A stretch of DNA of 64,000 bases, taken from Rhizobium sp. RU36D (GTDB taxonomy: Bacteria; Pseudomonadota; Alphaproteobacteria; Rhizobiales; Rhizobiaceae). The notes below the pieces were generated by a model that had not been told where the DNA came from, ran no database searches, and saw only the letters and a list, made by a program, of their open reading frames with translations. Below, piece by piece: positions 42,031 to 51,075 of this stretch. The stretch spans positions 1 through 64,000 of the forward strand of contig NZ_FWXU01000007.1 in the NCBI RefSeq assembly GCF_900176345.1, given 5' to 3'. Made by a program: the position numbers and the translations under genes. The number at the start of each line of letters is the position of its first letter. The stretch's first letter is position 1.

Positions 42031-43244
42031 TGATCCTCGCCTGGATTTGCAGCGTCGCCGAGGAAGCGTACGAACAGGATCGCCGCCATGCTGAGCAGAC
42101 CCGATATCAGCATGACATTCAGGACAGGCCAGGGTCCGCTCTGTTCCGTCACTAGGGCGGATGCCAGCACGGAGAAGGATGCCCCGCCACCGATGGTGAT
42201 GGCGCCTGCCAGTCCGGAGGCCGAGCCGGCCAGGTCGGGCTTCACGCTGACGATACCGGCATTGGCGCTCGGCAGCGTCATTCCGTTGCCGAAGCCGACC
42301 ACGGCCTGAGGGACGAAGAAGGCGAAGGTGGGATCGACGCCCCACGCGAGCAGCACCATAGAAAGGGCCGCCCCCAAGGTGCCGATGATGCCACCGCCGA
42401 GCATCATGTTGGCGACGCCGATGCGCTTGGCATAGCGGCCCGAGACGAAGTTGCCGACCATATAGCCTGCCGTGATGTAGAAGAATTGCAGCCCCAGTTC
42501 GCCGGGTGTCAGTTTCAGCACGACGCTGCCGATGAAGGGTCCGGCGCCGAGAAAGACGAAAAACGCGCCGGACGAAAAGGTTGCGGTCAGCGTGTAGCCC
42601 CAGAAGCGGGGGGATGTGATCAGTTTCGGCCAGGCGGCAAACTGGGCGCCGAAGCTTTCCGAGCGGCTTTTGTTTGTTTCCCCAAGGTCGAGATAAGCGA
42701 TGATGAGGACGAGCACGCCGAGGACCAGCAGCGTGACGAAGGTTGCCTGCCAGGAAAAGAGGTCATTGAGGTAGCCGCCGAGGGTCGGGCCGATCATCGG
42801 AACCAGCGTCATACCCATGGTGACATAGCCGATCATCGAGGCGGCCTCTTCCATCGGCACCATGTCGCGCACGATGGCGCGCGAGAGCACGAAGCCAGAG
42901 ACAACGGCCGCCTGGAGGATGCGACCGGCCATGAAGACGCTGAGCGATGTCGCGAAGATGCAGAGAAGCGTGGCCGCGAGATAGACCAGCAGGCAGGCGA
43001 TGAGGGTCGGCCGCCGGCCATAGCGGTCCGAGGCCGGTCCGATGACAAGCTGGAGAATGGCCGTCACCGTGAGGTAGCCCGAGACGGCAAACTGCATGAT
43101 GGCATAATCGGCGCCGAAGAAGCGGGCCATTTCCGGCAGCGAGGGAAGGAAGATATTCATGGTCAGCGCTGCGAGGCCGGCGATGGCGACCAGAGTCAGG
43201 ATATGCGGCGGGGTCTTCCGGTTGAACGGTATGCCTTGGTTCAC
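42027..43244 (-). CDS. Bcr/CflA-family MFS multidrug exporter
   Basis: This 405-residue transporter has twelve hydrophobic segments, DMNIFLPSLPEMARFF-like (TMNIFLPSLPEMARFF) in helix 1, MFS motif A as GPASDRYGRRP after helix 2, and SRAIVRDM near helix 4, all typical of the Bcr/CflA group. It would expel drugs such as bicyclomycin or chloramphenicol, or sulfonamides, using proton force. It starts with GTG 43244 behind a strong GGAGG. It lies upstream of mobA with a four-base overlap, so the drug exporter and cofactor genes are one transcript, which probably reflects chance placement. Confidence 0.87.
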   Translation of the reverse strand: MNQGIPFNRKTPPHILTLVAIAGLAALTMNIFLPSLPEMARFFGADYAIMQFAVSGYLTVTAILQLVIGPASDRYGRRPTLIACLLVYLAATLLCIFATSLSVFMAGRILQAAVVSGFVLSRAIVRDMVPMEEAASMIGYVTMGMTLVPMIGPTLGGYLNDLFSWQATFVTLLVLGVLVLIIAYLDLGETNKSRSESFGAQFAAWPKLITSPRFWGYTLTATFSSGAFFVFLGAGPFIGSVVLKLTPGELGLQFFYITAGYMVGNFVSGRYAKRIGVANMMLGGGIIGTLGAALSMVLLAWGVDPTFAFFVPQAVVGFGNGMTLPSANAGIVSVKPDLAGSASGLAGAITIGGGASFSVLASALVTEQSGPWPVLNVMLISGLLSMAAILFVRFLGDAANPGEDQ

Positions 43245-43280
43245 TCTGTTATTCCTCCCGCATGATCGTCCACGCCCTCC

Positions 43281-44192
43281 TCAGAGCGGCGATCCTGGCA
43301 GTGATTCTTGTCCCATGGCCAGCCTTGCCGCGCGCTTGCGCTCGCGCGAGAAGGTGTAGAGGCCGGAGCAGATGACGATGACGGCGCCGGTGATCGACCA
43401 AAGGTCCGGGCGTTCGGCGAAGAACACCATGCCGAGCCCAATCGCCCAGAGCAGGCTGGTATAGCGGAACGGCGCGATGAACGAGATTTCGCCGGTCCGC
43501 ATGGCCATGACGATGGACTGGTATCCGACCAGGACCAGCAGCGATGCCAGCGCTAGCATGCCCAGCGTGAAAGCCGAAATCGGCTGCCAGCCACCGAGCG
43601 GCACGATCAGCAGGCCGCCAAAGAAGGCATTGCCTGCGGTGGTATAGAGCGTCACCGTCAGGGATGGCACATCGGCCGAAATCCGCGTTGTCACCAGGTC
43701 GCGGGCAGCCGTGAAAAACACGCAGGTGACACAATAAAGCGACGCGATCGTGAAGCCTTCAGGGCCAGGGCGGATGATGATCATGACGCCTATGAAGCCC
43801 ACGACGATCGCCGCCCAGCGCCGCCATCCGACAGGTTCGCGCAGAAAGATTGCCGCTCCCAATGTGACCGCCAGGGGCAGTGACTGCAGGATCGAGGCGG
43901 CATTGCTGAGCGGGATTTGACCGAGTGCTGTGACATATAGCAGAGCCGCGCCGATTTCGAAACAGACCCGCAGCAGCAGCATGGGTTGAAGCAGAACGCT
44001 TGGTGGCCTGATTGCCCCCATGCGCCGCGCGATCAGATAGACGAGCACGAGCGTCATCGACCCGCGCAACATCATGATCTGCCCGACATTGAGATACGGA
44101 GAGACGGCTTTGATCACCGCGTCGTTGCAAGTAAAGGCCGCCATGGCAAGCGCCATCAGCAGCGCCCCCTTGGTGTTGTCGGACAACGCCAT
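43281..44192 (-). CDS. DMT-superfamily (EamA) transporter
   Basis: This 303-residue membrane protein has ten hydrophobic spans in two EamA repeats (first about 8-140, second about 150-290). It starts with MALSDNTKGALLMALAMAAF and shows GWRRWAAIVVGFIGVMIIIRPGPEGF between the repeats, and FRYTSLLWAIGLGMVFFAERPD in the second. Members export amino acids, nucleosides or other metabolites. The substrate is not indicated. The gene is 36 bases upstream of the Bcr/CflA gene on the same strand. Confidence 0.85.
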   Translation of the reverse strand: MALSDNTKGALLMALAMAAFTCNDAVIKAVSPYLNVGQIMMLRGSMTLVLVYLIARRMGAIRPPSVLLQPMLLLRVCFEIGAALLYVTALGQIPLSNAASILQSLPLAVTLGAAIFLREPVGWRRWAAIVVGFIGVMIIIRPGPEGFTIASLYCVTCVFFTAARDLVTTRISADVPSLTVTLYTTAGNAFFGGLLIVPLGGWQPISAFTLGMLALASLLVLVGYQSIVMAMRTGEISFIAPFRYTSLLWAIGLGMVFFAERPDLWSITGAVIVICSGLYTFSRERKRAARLAMGQESLPGSPL

Positions 44193-44315
44193 ATCTGTCT
44201 CGTCTCGATTGTCGTGATGCCGTATCTATCGCAATCGCATCATCGGACAAGCCTAGATTGCCATTGATCCGTCGTGTGCGCATTGATTTTCGGCATGGTT
44301 TGCCGAAAAGCGATG

Positions 44316-45362
44316 TCAGCCGCCGGTGACGCTCATATGGCGAGGCACGGCGGGATGATTGTTCCGGTCGATGACGAAATCATGGCCCTTCGGCTTGCGT
44401 CCGATTGCGGCGTCAATGGCTGCCGACAGAAGGGCATCCGAATCTGCCGCGCGTAATGGGGCTCTGAGGTCGGCGGCGTCGTTCTGGCCGAGGCACATAT
44501 AGAGCGTGCCGGTGCAGGTGAGGCGCACGCGATTGCAGCTCTCACAGAAATTGTGGGTCATCGGCGTGATGAAGCCCAGGCGTCCGCCGGTTTCCTTGAC
44601 CTCCACATAGCGGGCCGGGCCACCGGTGCGGTGTGCGATGTCGGTCAGCGTGAACTGACGCTCGAGGTCTGCCCTGACCTGCGACAAGGGAAGATAACGG
44701 TCTGTGCGGTCTTCGTCGATCTCGCCCATTGGCATGGTCTCGATCAGGGTCAGTTCCATGTCGCGCCCGTGCGCGAAGCGCATCAGTTCGACGATCTCGT
44801 GCTCGTTGAAATCCTTCAGCGCCACCGCGTTCAGCTTGATGCGCAGACCGGCTTTCTGGGCGGCGTCGATGCCTTCCATGACCTTGTCGAGCTCACCCCA
44901 GCGCGTGATCGCCCGGAACTTGGCCGGGTCCAGCGTATCCACCGACACGTTGATACGGCGCACGCCGCAGTCATACAATTCGTCGGCATAGCGGGCGAGT
45001 TGGGAGCCGTTGGTGGTCAGCGTCAGCTCGTCCAGCGCGCCGGACTTGAGGTGTCGGCCAAGCGAGCGCACGAGGAACATGATATTCTTGCGCACCAGGG
45101 GTTCGCCGCCCGTCAGCCGCAGCTTGCGCACGCCCTTTTCGATGAAGGCGGAACAGAGCCGGTCCAGTTCCTCCAGCGTCAGCAGGTCCTTCTTCGGCAG
45201 GAAGGTCATGTTTTCCGCCATGCAATAGGTGCAGCGGAAATCACAGCGATCCGTCACCGAGACCCGCAGATAGGTCACGGCGCGGCCGAAAGGATCGATC
45301 ATCGGCTGGCCCTTGGGTCCCAGCAAAGACACCGCTTCGAACGGCCCGGCGACAGTGTTCAA
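44316..45362 (-). CDS. moaA: GTP 3',8-cyclase MoaA (molybdenum cofactor step 1)
   Basis: This 348-residue radical SAM enzyme makes cyclic pyranopterin precursor from GTP together with MoaC. The N-terminal cluster is CDFRCTYCM (CxxxCxxC). The C-terminal cluster is [18 protein letters not shown], and the chain ends in GG, as needed for catalysis. TTG 45362 is chosen as start: GGGAG lies nine bases ahead and the protein then begins [15 protein letters not shown] as in related proteins; an upstream ATG (45413) would add 17 residues. No molybdenum cofactor riboswitch was recognised. It is separated from mobAB by two exporter genes. Confidence 0.92.
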   Translation of the reverse strand: MNTVAGPFEAVSLLGPKGQPMIDPFGRAVTYLRVSVTDRCDFRCTYCMAENMTFLPKKDLLTLEELDRLCSAFIEKGVRKLRLTGGEPLVRKNIMFLVRSLGRHLKSGALDELTLTTNGSQLARYADELYDCGVRRINVSVDTLDPAKFRAITRWGELDKVMEGIDAAQKAGLRIKLNAVALKDFNEHEIVELMRFAHGRDMELTLIETMPMGEIDEDRTDRYLPLSQVRADLERQFTLTDIAHRTGGPARYVEVKETGGRLGFITPMTHNFCESCNRVRLTCTGTLYMCLGQNDAADLRAPLRAADSDALLSAAIDAAIGRKPKGHDFVIDRNNHPAVPRHMSVTGG

Positions 45363-45501
45363 GATGTGCACTCCCTTTCCCACTAATTTGGGCAGTCTGG
45401 CTGCCTGCGTCAAGCAAACAAGGTTTCGATGCGCTGCGAAAATGCCTTGCGCCGCGAGAGCGCCGCGCTTAACTCATCCTTCGAATGAAGAGCGAGGCGA
45501 C

Positions 45502-45864
45502 ATGAGCGAGATCTGGCCAACGGAATTGAAGGTGTCGAAGGACCGCAAGCAATTGACGGTTACTTTCAATGACGACGCGCGCTTTGCGCTGCCGGCCGAA
45601 ATGCTGCGCGTGTTGTCGCCGTCCGCCGAAGTGAAGGGCCATGGGCCGGGCCAGGAGGTCACCGTTCCCGGCAAGCGTGACGTCGCCATCGCCAATCTGG
45701 TGCCCACGGGCAATTATGCGGTGCGCATCGCCTTCGATGACGGCCACGATACCGGCATTTTCACCTGGACCTATCTGCACGAACTGGGCACGGATGGAGA
45801 CAGGCTGTTTGGCGAATATGAGAAGAAGCTCGAGGAGAAGGGTCTCAGTCGCGACCGCCGCTGA
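45502..45864 (+). CDS. DUF971 (gamma-butyrobetaine hydroxylase N-terminal-like) protein
   Basis: This 120-residue protein reads WPTELKVSKDRKQLTVTFND, ALPAEMLRVLSPSAEVKGH, VAIANLVPTGNYAVRIAFDDGHDTGIFTWTYL, the DUF971 pattern. In eukaryotic gamma-butyrobetaine hydroxylase this domain binds zinc, but the Cys ligands are not obvious here. GAGG lies before ATG 45502; the frame is open earlier without good cause. In bacteria it is often near Fe-S or molybdenum cofactor genes, and here it is divergent from moaA. Its function is unknown. Confidence 0.78.
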   Translation: MSEIWPTELKVSKDRKQLTVTFNDDARFALPAEMLRVLSPSAEVKGHGPGQEVTVPGKRDVAIANLVPTGNYAVRIAFDDGHDTGIFTWTYLHELGTDGDRLFGEYEKKLEEKGLSRDRR

Positions 45865-45888
45865 CGGCCATACCAACTCTTCAACGTA

Positions 45889-46353
45889 TCAATCGCGTCC
45901 GCCTTCGGCCTGAAGGCGCTCAATCAGCTTTTCCATGGCCTCTGCCATCTCAAGGCATTGCTCGATTGGCGTCGCGGACAGCGTGCGCTCGATCATGTCC
46001 GTCTGGATCGCCATGGCCTGCGCCGTTAAGTCTTGGCCCATAGGGGTCAAGTGCAGGCGTAGCACGCGCTTGTCCTTGGCATCGCTGCGTCTCTCAATCA
46101 GGCCGCGTTTTTCCAGTTGCGGCAGCAGCATGCTCATGTTCGAGCGACCGACCAGCAGTTTGCGCGCCAGTTCCTGCTGCGAAATGCCATCGAAACGATA
46201 GAGATTGACCAGGATATCGAGATGCGGCGGCTTGATGTCGAGATGAGCGAGCGCTCGCGCCAGCGTGTTCTGCATCATCTGGCAGGCGCGTCCAACGGCG
46301 ATCCAGCTTCTGAAACGCGGGTGGTCCCAAGGCAGGCCTTGCTTTTTGTTCAT
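45889..46353 (-). CDS. MarR-family transcriptional regulator
   Basis: This 154-residue protein has the MarR winged helix: LDILVNLYRFDGISQQELARKL, LVGRSNMSMLLPQLEKRGLIERR and the wing SDAKDKRVLRLHLTPMG. Helices at both ends make the dimer interface. It is divergent from an alpha/beta hydrolase gene, and a perfect TGTTCA-N4-TGAACA site lies between them. It probably represses both genes until a ligand binds. The ligand is unknown. Confidence 0.87.
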   Translation of the reverse strand: MNKKQGLPWDHPRFRSWIAVGRACQMMQNTLARALAHLDIKPPHLDILVNLYRFDGISQQELARKLLVGRSNMSMLLPQLEKRGLIERRSDAKDKRVLRLHLTPMGQDLTAQAMAIQTDMIERTLSATPIEQCLEMAEAMEKLIERLQAEGGRD

Positions 46354-46366
46354 GCTTGTACTTTAT

Positions 46367-46382
46367 TGTTCATCGTTGAACA
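46367..46382. promoter_or_regulatory. Probable MarR operator
   Basis: TGTTCA (46367-46372), four bases, TGAACA (46377-46382) form a perfect inverted repeat between the divergent marR and hydrolase genes, 14 bases before the marR start. Another TTGTTCATG lies near 46347-46355. The layout is that of MarR autoregulation. Confidence 0.6.
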
Positions 46383-46400
46383 TATTACGGGAGTCTGACT

Positions 46401-47312
46401 ATGCCATCCTTTCGCCGGCGGGTCACGCGGCTTGCATTCTCGACGTTGAGCAAGGTCAGTCCCGTGACGGCGGGTCGTCTGGCCTTGGCGCTGTTTTGCA
46501 GAACGCCGCCGAAGTCTGCGAAGGCGGGCAAGGCCCGCACAGCCCTGGACACCGGGCGCAAGCTGTTGGCGCAGGCGGGCGTCTCATCGCATCCCCTGGC
46601 GTTTTCGCTCACCGGCCAGTCGGTCATGACCCACCGGCTTGCCGGGGCTTCTCCGTCGGCCAAGCGGGTGCTGGTGCTGCACGGGTGGGGCTCCCGCTCG
46701 GAATATCTGGCGCGGATGGCACTTGAGATCCATGCCACGGGCGCAGAGGTGGTCATGATGGACCTTCCGGGGCACGGCGGATCGTCGGGCCGGCATCTGC
46801 ATCTGCGCAGCGCCGCCGAGGCGATTGCGGCCGTCAACCGGACTTACGGGCCGTTCGATGGGGCGGTCGCGCATTCTTTTGGTGGCGCCTCGCTGATGGT
46901 TGCCGTCGGCGGTGTCTTTCCCTGCGTTCCGAGGTTTGACGTTGGGCGCATCGTGCTGGTGGGCGCCCCGACGGAGATCGAAAGCCGGTTTGCCTGGGTA
47001 TCGCGCGAACTTGGACTTAACTCCGCCGCCAGTGCGGATCTGATCCGCCGGGCCGAAGGCATCGGCGGCGTCTCCCTGGCCGCGCTGGATACCATTCCCA
47101 TCGCCCGCTCGCTGCGCGTGCCGATCCTGGTGGTGCATGCCGAGGACGACAAGGAAGTGGATGTGCAACACGCGCGCCGATACGAAGGTGCTACGCCGAC
47201 GCTGCGGTTTCACTGGGCCAATGGTTTCGGACATCGGCGGATCGTCAGCGCGCCATCAGTCGTCGCCCATGTCGCGAGCTTTCTGGTCGATGTGGAACCG
47301 CGGGCGGCCTGA
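46401..47312 (+). CDS. Alpha/beta hydrolase
   Basis: This 303-residue protein has an alpha/beta hydrolase fold: VLVLHGWGSRSEYLARMAL (oxyanion region HGWG), VVMMDLPGHGGSSG, and the nucleophile elbow VAHSFGGASLMVAV with Ser in HSFGG. The acid is likely Asp in VVHAEDDKEVDV and the His in NGFGHRRIV. The first 65 residues are Arg-rich and variable. Substrate unknown. The gene is divergent from marR across an operator-like repeat and may serve to destroy a toxic ester or lactone. Confidence 0.8.
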   Translation: MPSFRRRVTRLAFSTLSKVSPVTAGRLALALFCRTPPKSAKAGKARTALDTGRKLLAQAGVSSHPLAFSLTGQSVMTHRLAGASPSAKRVLVLHGWGSRSEYLARMALEIHATGAEVVMMDLPGHGGSSGRHLHLRSAAEAIAAVNRTYGPFDGAVAHSFGGASLMVAVGGVFPCVPRFDVGRIVLVGAPTEIESRFAWVSRELGLNSAASADLIRRAEGIGGVSLAALDTIPIARSLRVPILVVHAEDDKEVDVQHARRYEGATPTLRFHWANGFGHRRIVSAPSVVAHVASFLVDVEPRAA

Positions 47313-47390
47313 CAGGGCTGCCGCCAACCGTCACAATCGTGTTAACTGTCCGTCGTAGACGCGCATGTTAACACTGACGGAGAAGACACC

Positions 47391-47999
47391 GTGACCATCA
47401 TCCGCACCCCAGAGGCGCTCAAGGAAATCTATGGCGACGTTTCGGAAGCGTCGGTTGCGAAGGTGACACGGCATCTGACGGCGGAATACCGGCTGATGAT
47501 CGAGAAATCGCCCTTTGTGGCGCTGTCGACCGTCGGTCCGGAGGGATTGGATTGCTCGCCGCGTGGAGATCGTGGCTCGGTCGTTCGCGTCGAGGATGAG
47601 CGGACTCTGGCCTTGCCGGACTGGCGGGGCAATAACCGAGTCGATTCGCTTCTCAACATCGTGTGCGACCCGCGCGTCGCGCTGATGTTCCTCATTCCGG
47701 GCTCCAACACCGCGATGCGGATCAACGGCAAAGCCGTGGTTTCCGTGGCACCCGAACTCCTCGAGAGTTTTGTGATGGATGGCAAGCATCCGCGCACGGT
47801 CGTGGTCGTGTCGATCGATGAGGTCTATTTCCAGTGTGCCCGGGCGCTGATGCGCTCGGATCTTTGGAATCCCGCCAATTTCGTCGAGCCATCAAGCCTG
47901 CCGACGCCAGGCGATCTCCTGAAAGCCGCCAAGGCGGATTTCGACAAGGACACCTATGACCGGGAATGGCCGGCTCGCGCCGCCAAGACGATGTGGTGA
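47391..47999 (+). CDS. Pyridoxamine 5'-phosphate oxidase-family flavoprotein
   Basis: This 202-residue protein has the split-barrel FMN fold: FVALSTVGPEGLDCSPRGD, LALPDWRGNNRVDSLLNIV, VALMFLIPGSNTAMRINGKAVV, matching the MSMEG_1061-type group. It starts with GTG behind GGAG. It likely binds FMN and reduces or oxidises a small molecule; it lacks the full set of residues of true PdxH as far as can be judged. It ends 24 bases before the converging diguanylate cyclase gene. Confidence 0.78.
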   Translation: MTIIRTPEALKEIYGDVSEASVAKVTRHLTAEYRLMIEKSPFVALSTVGPEGLDCSPRGDRGSVVRVEDERTLALPDWRGNNRVDSLLNIVCDPRVALMFLIPGSNTAMRINGKAVVSVAPELLESFVMDGKHPRTVVVVSIDEVYFQCARALMRSDLWNPANFVEPSSLPTPGDLLKAAKADFDKDTYDREWPARAAKTMW

Positions 48000-48023
48000 T
48001 TTCGGGTGTTTTCGCCGTGAGGA

Positions 48024-49091
48024 TCAGCGGCGATAGATCAGCCAGCTCTTGCTGAAGTCTTTCTTCATGCCGTCCTCGAATATCTTGGTCCGGTTGCGCC
48101 CGGCATTCTTGGCGCAATAGAGGGCGATATCGGACTTGCTGTAGAGTTCGCCGGCGTCTGCCGCATCGGCAGCCATGCAGAAGCCGAGCGAGATGGTGAT
48201 CGGTCCGTAGTTGACGCCAGTCTTCGAATTCTTGAACGGGGTCGATTCCAGCGCCGTGCGAACGCGTTCGCACATCTGGTTGACCTCCTCGGCGGTGTTG
48301 CCCTCAACGATGATGGCGAACTCTTCCCCGCCCGTGCGGGCGACGAAATTGTCGCGCCGCACATTGGCACGGATAACGCTGGCAACGGTTGCGAGGATCT
48401 TGTCACCGACGGGATGACCATAGGTGTCGTTAATCTTTTTGAAATGATCGATATCCAGCAGGGCGAGTGCGGCCAGTTGCGTGCCGGCGGGCTGGGAATA
48501 GACCATGGCAAGCCGCTCGTCGAAGGCGCGGCGGTTGGCAAGACGCGTCAGCGAGTCGGTGTTGGCGATGCGCTTGTATTCGTCCAGTTCCTTGCGGACC
48601 TGGTCCATCTCCTGGGACTTCTGGTTGACGCTTTCCACGGTCTTTTCACCATGGGCCATGGTGTTGCCGGTGGCATCCGTCAGCATGTTGATGGCGTTGC
48701 GCAGAAGGTCGGCGCTCGATGAGCTCTTGGAATTGATCTGGGAATAGGTCTCGCCCAGCAGCTTGTTATAGCTTTCGAGAGAGCTCTGTTCCTGCTTCAG
48801 AACCCGCAATAGCTGGTCCAGTTCGCCGATCAGGCGGCTATGGGCGCGCTCAATGACCCGGGTCTGCTGGTTGCCGATATACTGCTCGCCCAGCGCATCC
48901 AGCTCTTCCTGCGTTGCGCGGTTTCCGAGTGCTGCCAGTTCGCGGGAAAGGGGAGGGTTGGAACCGATATAGGCTTCGTAGAACAGTTCGTAATTCCGGG
49001 GAATGGGAGCGATACCCATCGCGCGCATGGCGTAGGTTATCTGCCCCACAATATCAGGAATTTGCGCCTTCGGCGTCGTTGCCGTGTTCAT
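48024..49091 (-). CDS. Diguanylate cyclase (GGEEF domain)
   Basis: This 355-residue cytoplasmic protein has a helical N-terminal part (about 1-180, with NYELFYEAYIGSNPPLSREL and a coiled coil) and a C-terminal GGDEF domain. It keeps IANTDSLTRLANRRAFDERL, LLDIDHFKKINDTYGHPVGD and the active loop ARTGGEEFAI. GGEEF is an active variant. The allosteric RxxD site upstream reads RRDN, so product inhibition may be lost. It would make cyclic di-GMP from two GTP. ATG 49091 with GGGAG seven bases ahead is chosen over 49127. It lies downstream of a long hairpin that follows the fumarase gene. Confidence 0.87.
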   Translation of the reverse strand: MNTATTPKAQIPDIVGQITYAMRAMGIAPIPRNYELFYEAYIGSNPPLSRELAALGNRATQEELDALGEQYIGNQQTRVIERAHSRLIGELDQLLRVLKQEQSSLESYNKLLGETYSQINSKSSSSADLLRNAINMLTDATGNTMAHGEKTVESVNQKSQEMDQVRKELDEYKRIANTDSLTRLANRRAFDERLAMVYSQPAGTQLAALALLDIDHFKKINDTYGHPVGDKILATVASVIRANVRRDNFVARTGGEEFAIIVEGNTAEEVNQMCERVRTALESTPFKNSKTGVNYGPITISLGFCMAADAADAGELYSKSDIALYCAKNAGRNRTKIFEDGMKKDFSKSWLIYRR

Positions 49092-49164
49092 CGGCGAACT
49101 CCCATATTTTCCCGTCATTCGTATCAATATAATTGTTAGGGCAAATTCCTTTGAAAAGATTTAA

Positions 49165-49219
49165 TGGCAGATACCCCAATAATGGCCATAGATTTATTGT
49201 GGGTCAGCGGTATCTGCCA
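49165..49219 (-). other. Large imperfect hairpin between fumarase and diguanylate cyclase genes
   Basis: Perfect outer arms TGGCAGATACC and GGTATCTGCCA (11 bp) enclose a second pairing of CAATAA with TTATTG next to CCC/GGG, with a five-base bulge on one side. On the minus strand it is followed by TTAAATCTTTT. It may be a terminator for the fumarase transcript, a regulatory RNA structure or a repeat element. Confidence 0.5.
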
Positions 49220-49299
49220 TTCAAGTCATTGAAATCGCAATGCAAGCGCCCAAAGCATCAAAGGCGTGCAGTTAGCGAACGTTCTATTTTGGGTGGAAA

Positions 49300-50907
49300 T
49301 TAACCCAGATTGAACTCCTGGAAGAAATCATTCCCCTTGTCGTCGGTTACGATAAAGGCCGGAAAGTCCTCAACCTCGATCCGCCAGACGGCTTCCATGC
49401 CGAGTTCAGGATATTCCAGGACCTCGACCTTGCGGATGCAATCCTGCGCCAAGCGGGCAGCCGGTCCGCCGATCGAGCCGAGATAGAAGCCCCCATGCTT
49501 GTTGCAGGCTTCGCGGACCGCGCGGGAGCGGTTGCCCTTGGCTAGCATGACCATCGATCCGCCGAAAGACTGGAACTGGTCGACGTAACTGTCCATGCGG
49601 CCCGCGGTGGTCGGTCCGAAGGAGCCGGATGCGTAGCCGGTCGGCGTCTTGGCTGGACCGGCGTAGTAGACCGGGTGGTTCTTCATGTAGTCAGGCATGC
49701 CTTCGCCACGCTCAAGCCGCTCGCGGATCTTCGAATGGGCGAGGTCGCGGGCCACGACGATGGTGCCGGTTAGCGACAGTCGGGTCTTGACCGGATGCTT
49801 GGTCAGTTCCGCGAGGATCGCGCTCATGGGTTGGTTGAGGTCGATCTTCACAACGGATGACGACAGGGCCGTCTCGTCGATATCGGGCATGTATTTCGAC
49901 GGATCGGTTTCCAACTGCTCGATATAGATGCCGTCGCGGGTGATCTTGCCGAGCGCCTGGCGGTCGGCGGAACAGGAGACGCCAAGACCGATTGGCAGCG
50001 ATGCGCCGTGACGGGGCAGGCGGATGACCCTGACATCGTGACAGAAGTATTTTCCGCCGAACTGGGCGCCAACGCCGAGGGATTGCGTGAGCTTGTGGAT
50101 TTCCTTTTCCATTTCGAGATCGCGGAAGGCGTGGCCGCTCTCGGAGCCCTGAGTGGGCAGGTCATCCAGATAGCGCGTGGAAGCGAGCTTGACCGTCTTC
50201 AAGGTCATTTCGGCCGAGGTGCCGCCGATCACCACCGCGAGGTGGTAGGGGGGACAGGCCGCCGTGCCAAGCGACAGGATCTTGTCCTTGAGGAAGTCGA
50301 TCATCCGGTCATGGGTGAGCAGCGAAGGCGTGCCCTGGTAGAGGAAGGTCTTGTTGGCCGAGCCGCCGCCCTTGGCGACGAAGAGGAACTTGTAGGCGTC
50401 CTCACCCTCTTCATAGATATCGATCTGGGCGGGCAGGTTGTTCTTGGTGTTCTTTTCCTCGAACATCTTGATCGGGGCGAGCTGCGAGTAGCGCAGGTTC
50501 TTGCGCTCATAGGCGTCCAGAACACCCTTGGCCAGCGCCTGGTAGTCGCCGCCCTCGGTCCAGACGCGGCGCCCCTTTTTTCCCATGATGATCGCCGTGC
50601 CAGTGTCCTGGCACATCGGCAGAATGCCGCCGGCGGCGATGTTGGCGTTCTTCAGGAGGTCATAGGCGACGAAGCGATCGTTGTCGGTCGCTTCAGGATC
50701 CTGCAGGATCGACGCCAGTTGCTTGAGGTGGCCGGGACGGAGCAGATGGTTGATGTCGGCGAAAGCTGTCTCGGCGAGCAGGCGCATGCCTTCCGGATCG
50801 ACGGTCAGGATTTCCTGGCCCTTGAAGGTGTCGACGGACACGTAGTCGGAGGAAATCTTGCGGTAAGTGGTCTTGTCTTCGCCAAGCGGAAAGAGATCGT
50901 CAGCCAT
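49300..50907 (-). CDS. Class I fumarate hydratase (Fe-S, FumA/FumB type)
   Basis: This 535-residue enzyme interconverts fumarate and malate in the TCA cycle. It matches the single-chain class I form: N-terminal alpha region ([19 protein letters not shown]), middle [30 protein letters not shown] and a C-terminal beta region ([20 protein letters not shown] and [12 protein letters not shown]). Cys in MCQDTG, ACPPYH and GVSCSADRQ are the expected 4Fe-4S ligands. ATG 50907 has AAAGG eight bases before. It lies next to a class II fumarase gene on the same strand, separated by 168 bases. The cluster makes it oxygen- and iron-sensitive. Confidence 0.92.
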   Translation of the reverse strand: MADDLFPLGEDKTTYRKISSDYVSVDTFKGQEILTVDPEGMRLLAETAFADINHLLRPGHLKQLASILQDPEATDNDRFVAYDLLKNANIAAGGILPMCQDTGTAIIMGKKGRRVWTEGGDYQALAKGVLDAYERKNLRYSQLAPIKMFEEKNTKNNLPAQIDIYEEGEDAYKFLFVAKGGGSANKTFLYQGTPSLLTHDRMIDFLKDKILSLGTAACPPYHLAVVIGGTSAEMTLKTVKLASTRYLDDLPTQGSESGHAFRDLEMEKEIHKLTQSLGVGAQFGGKYFCHDVRVIRLPRHGASLPIGLGVSCSADRQALGKITRDGIYIEQLETDPSKYMPDIDETALSSSVVKIDLNQPMSAILAELTKHPVKTRLSLTGTIVVARDLAHSKIRERLERGEGMPDYMKNHPVYYAGPAKTPTGYASGSFGPTTAGRMDSYVDQFQSFGGSMVMLAKGNRSRAVREACNKHGGFYLGSIGGPAARLAQDCIRKVEVLEYPELGMEAVWRIEVEDFPAFIVTDDKGNDFFQEFNLG

Positions 50908-51075
50908 CGCGGAACCTTTGGAGGTCAATTGAGATGGCTGACGTTTAAGTGGCAGAGGTTAATATTGCAATGATTCTAAAGTGGAGAGATTAGCCTGTCG
51001 GCAACAGGCTTTATCAAGTCTCAACAAGGCCATACCGAGTGCCGCGGTCGCCTGCGGCCTCATGCGACAAGCGAC

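Noticed and set aside
45363..45501. A molybdenum cofactor riboswitch upstream of moaA
   Set aside because: The divergent gap is short and no characteristic fold could be recognised by eye.
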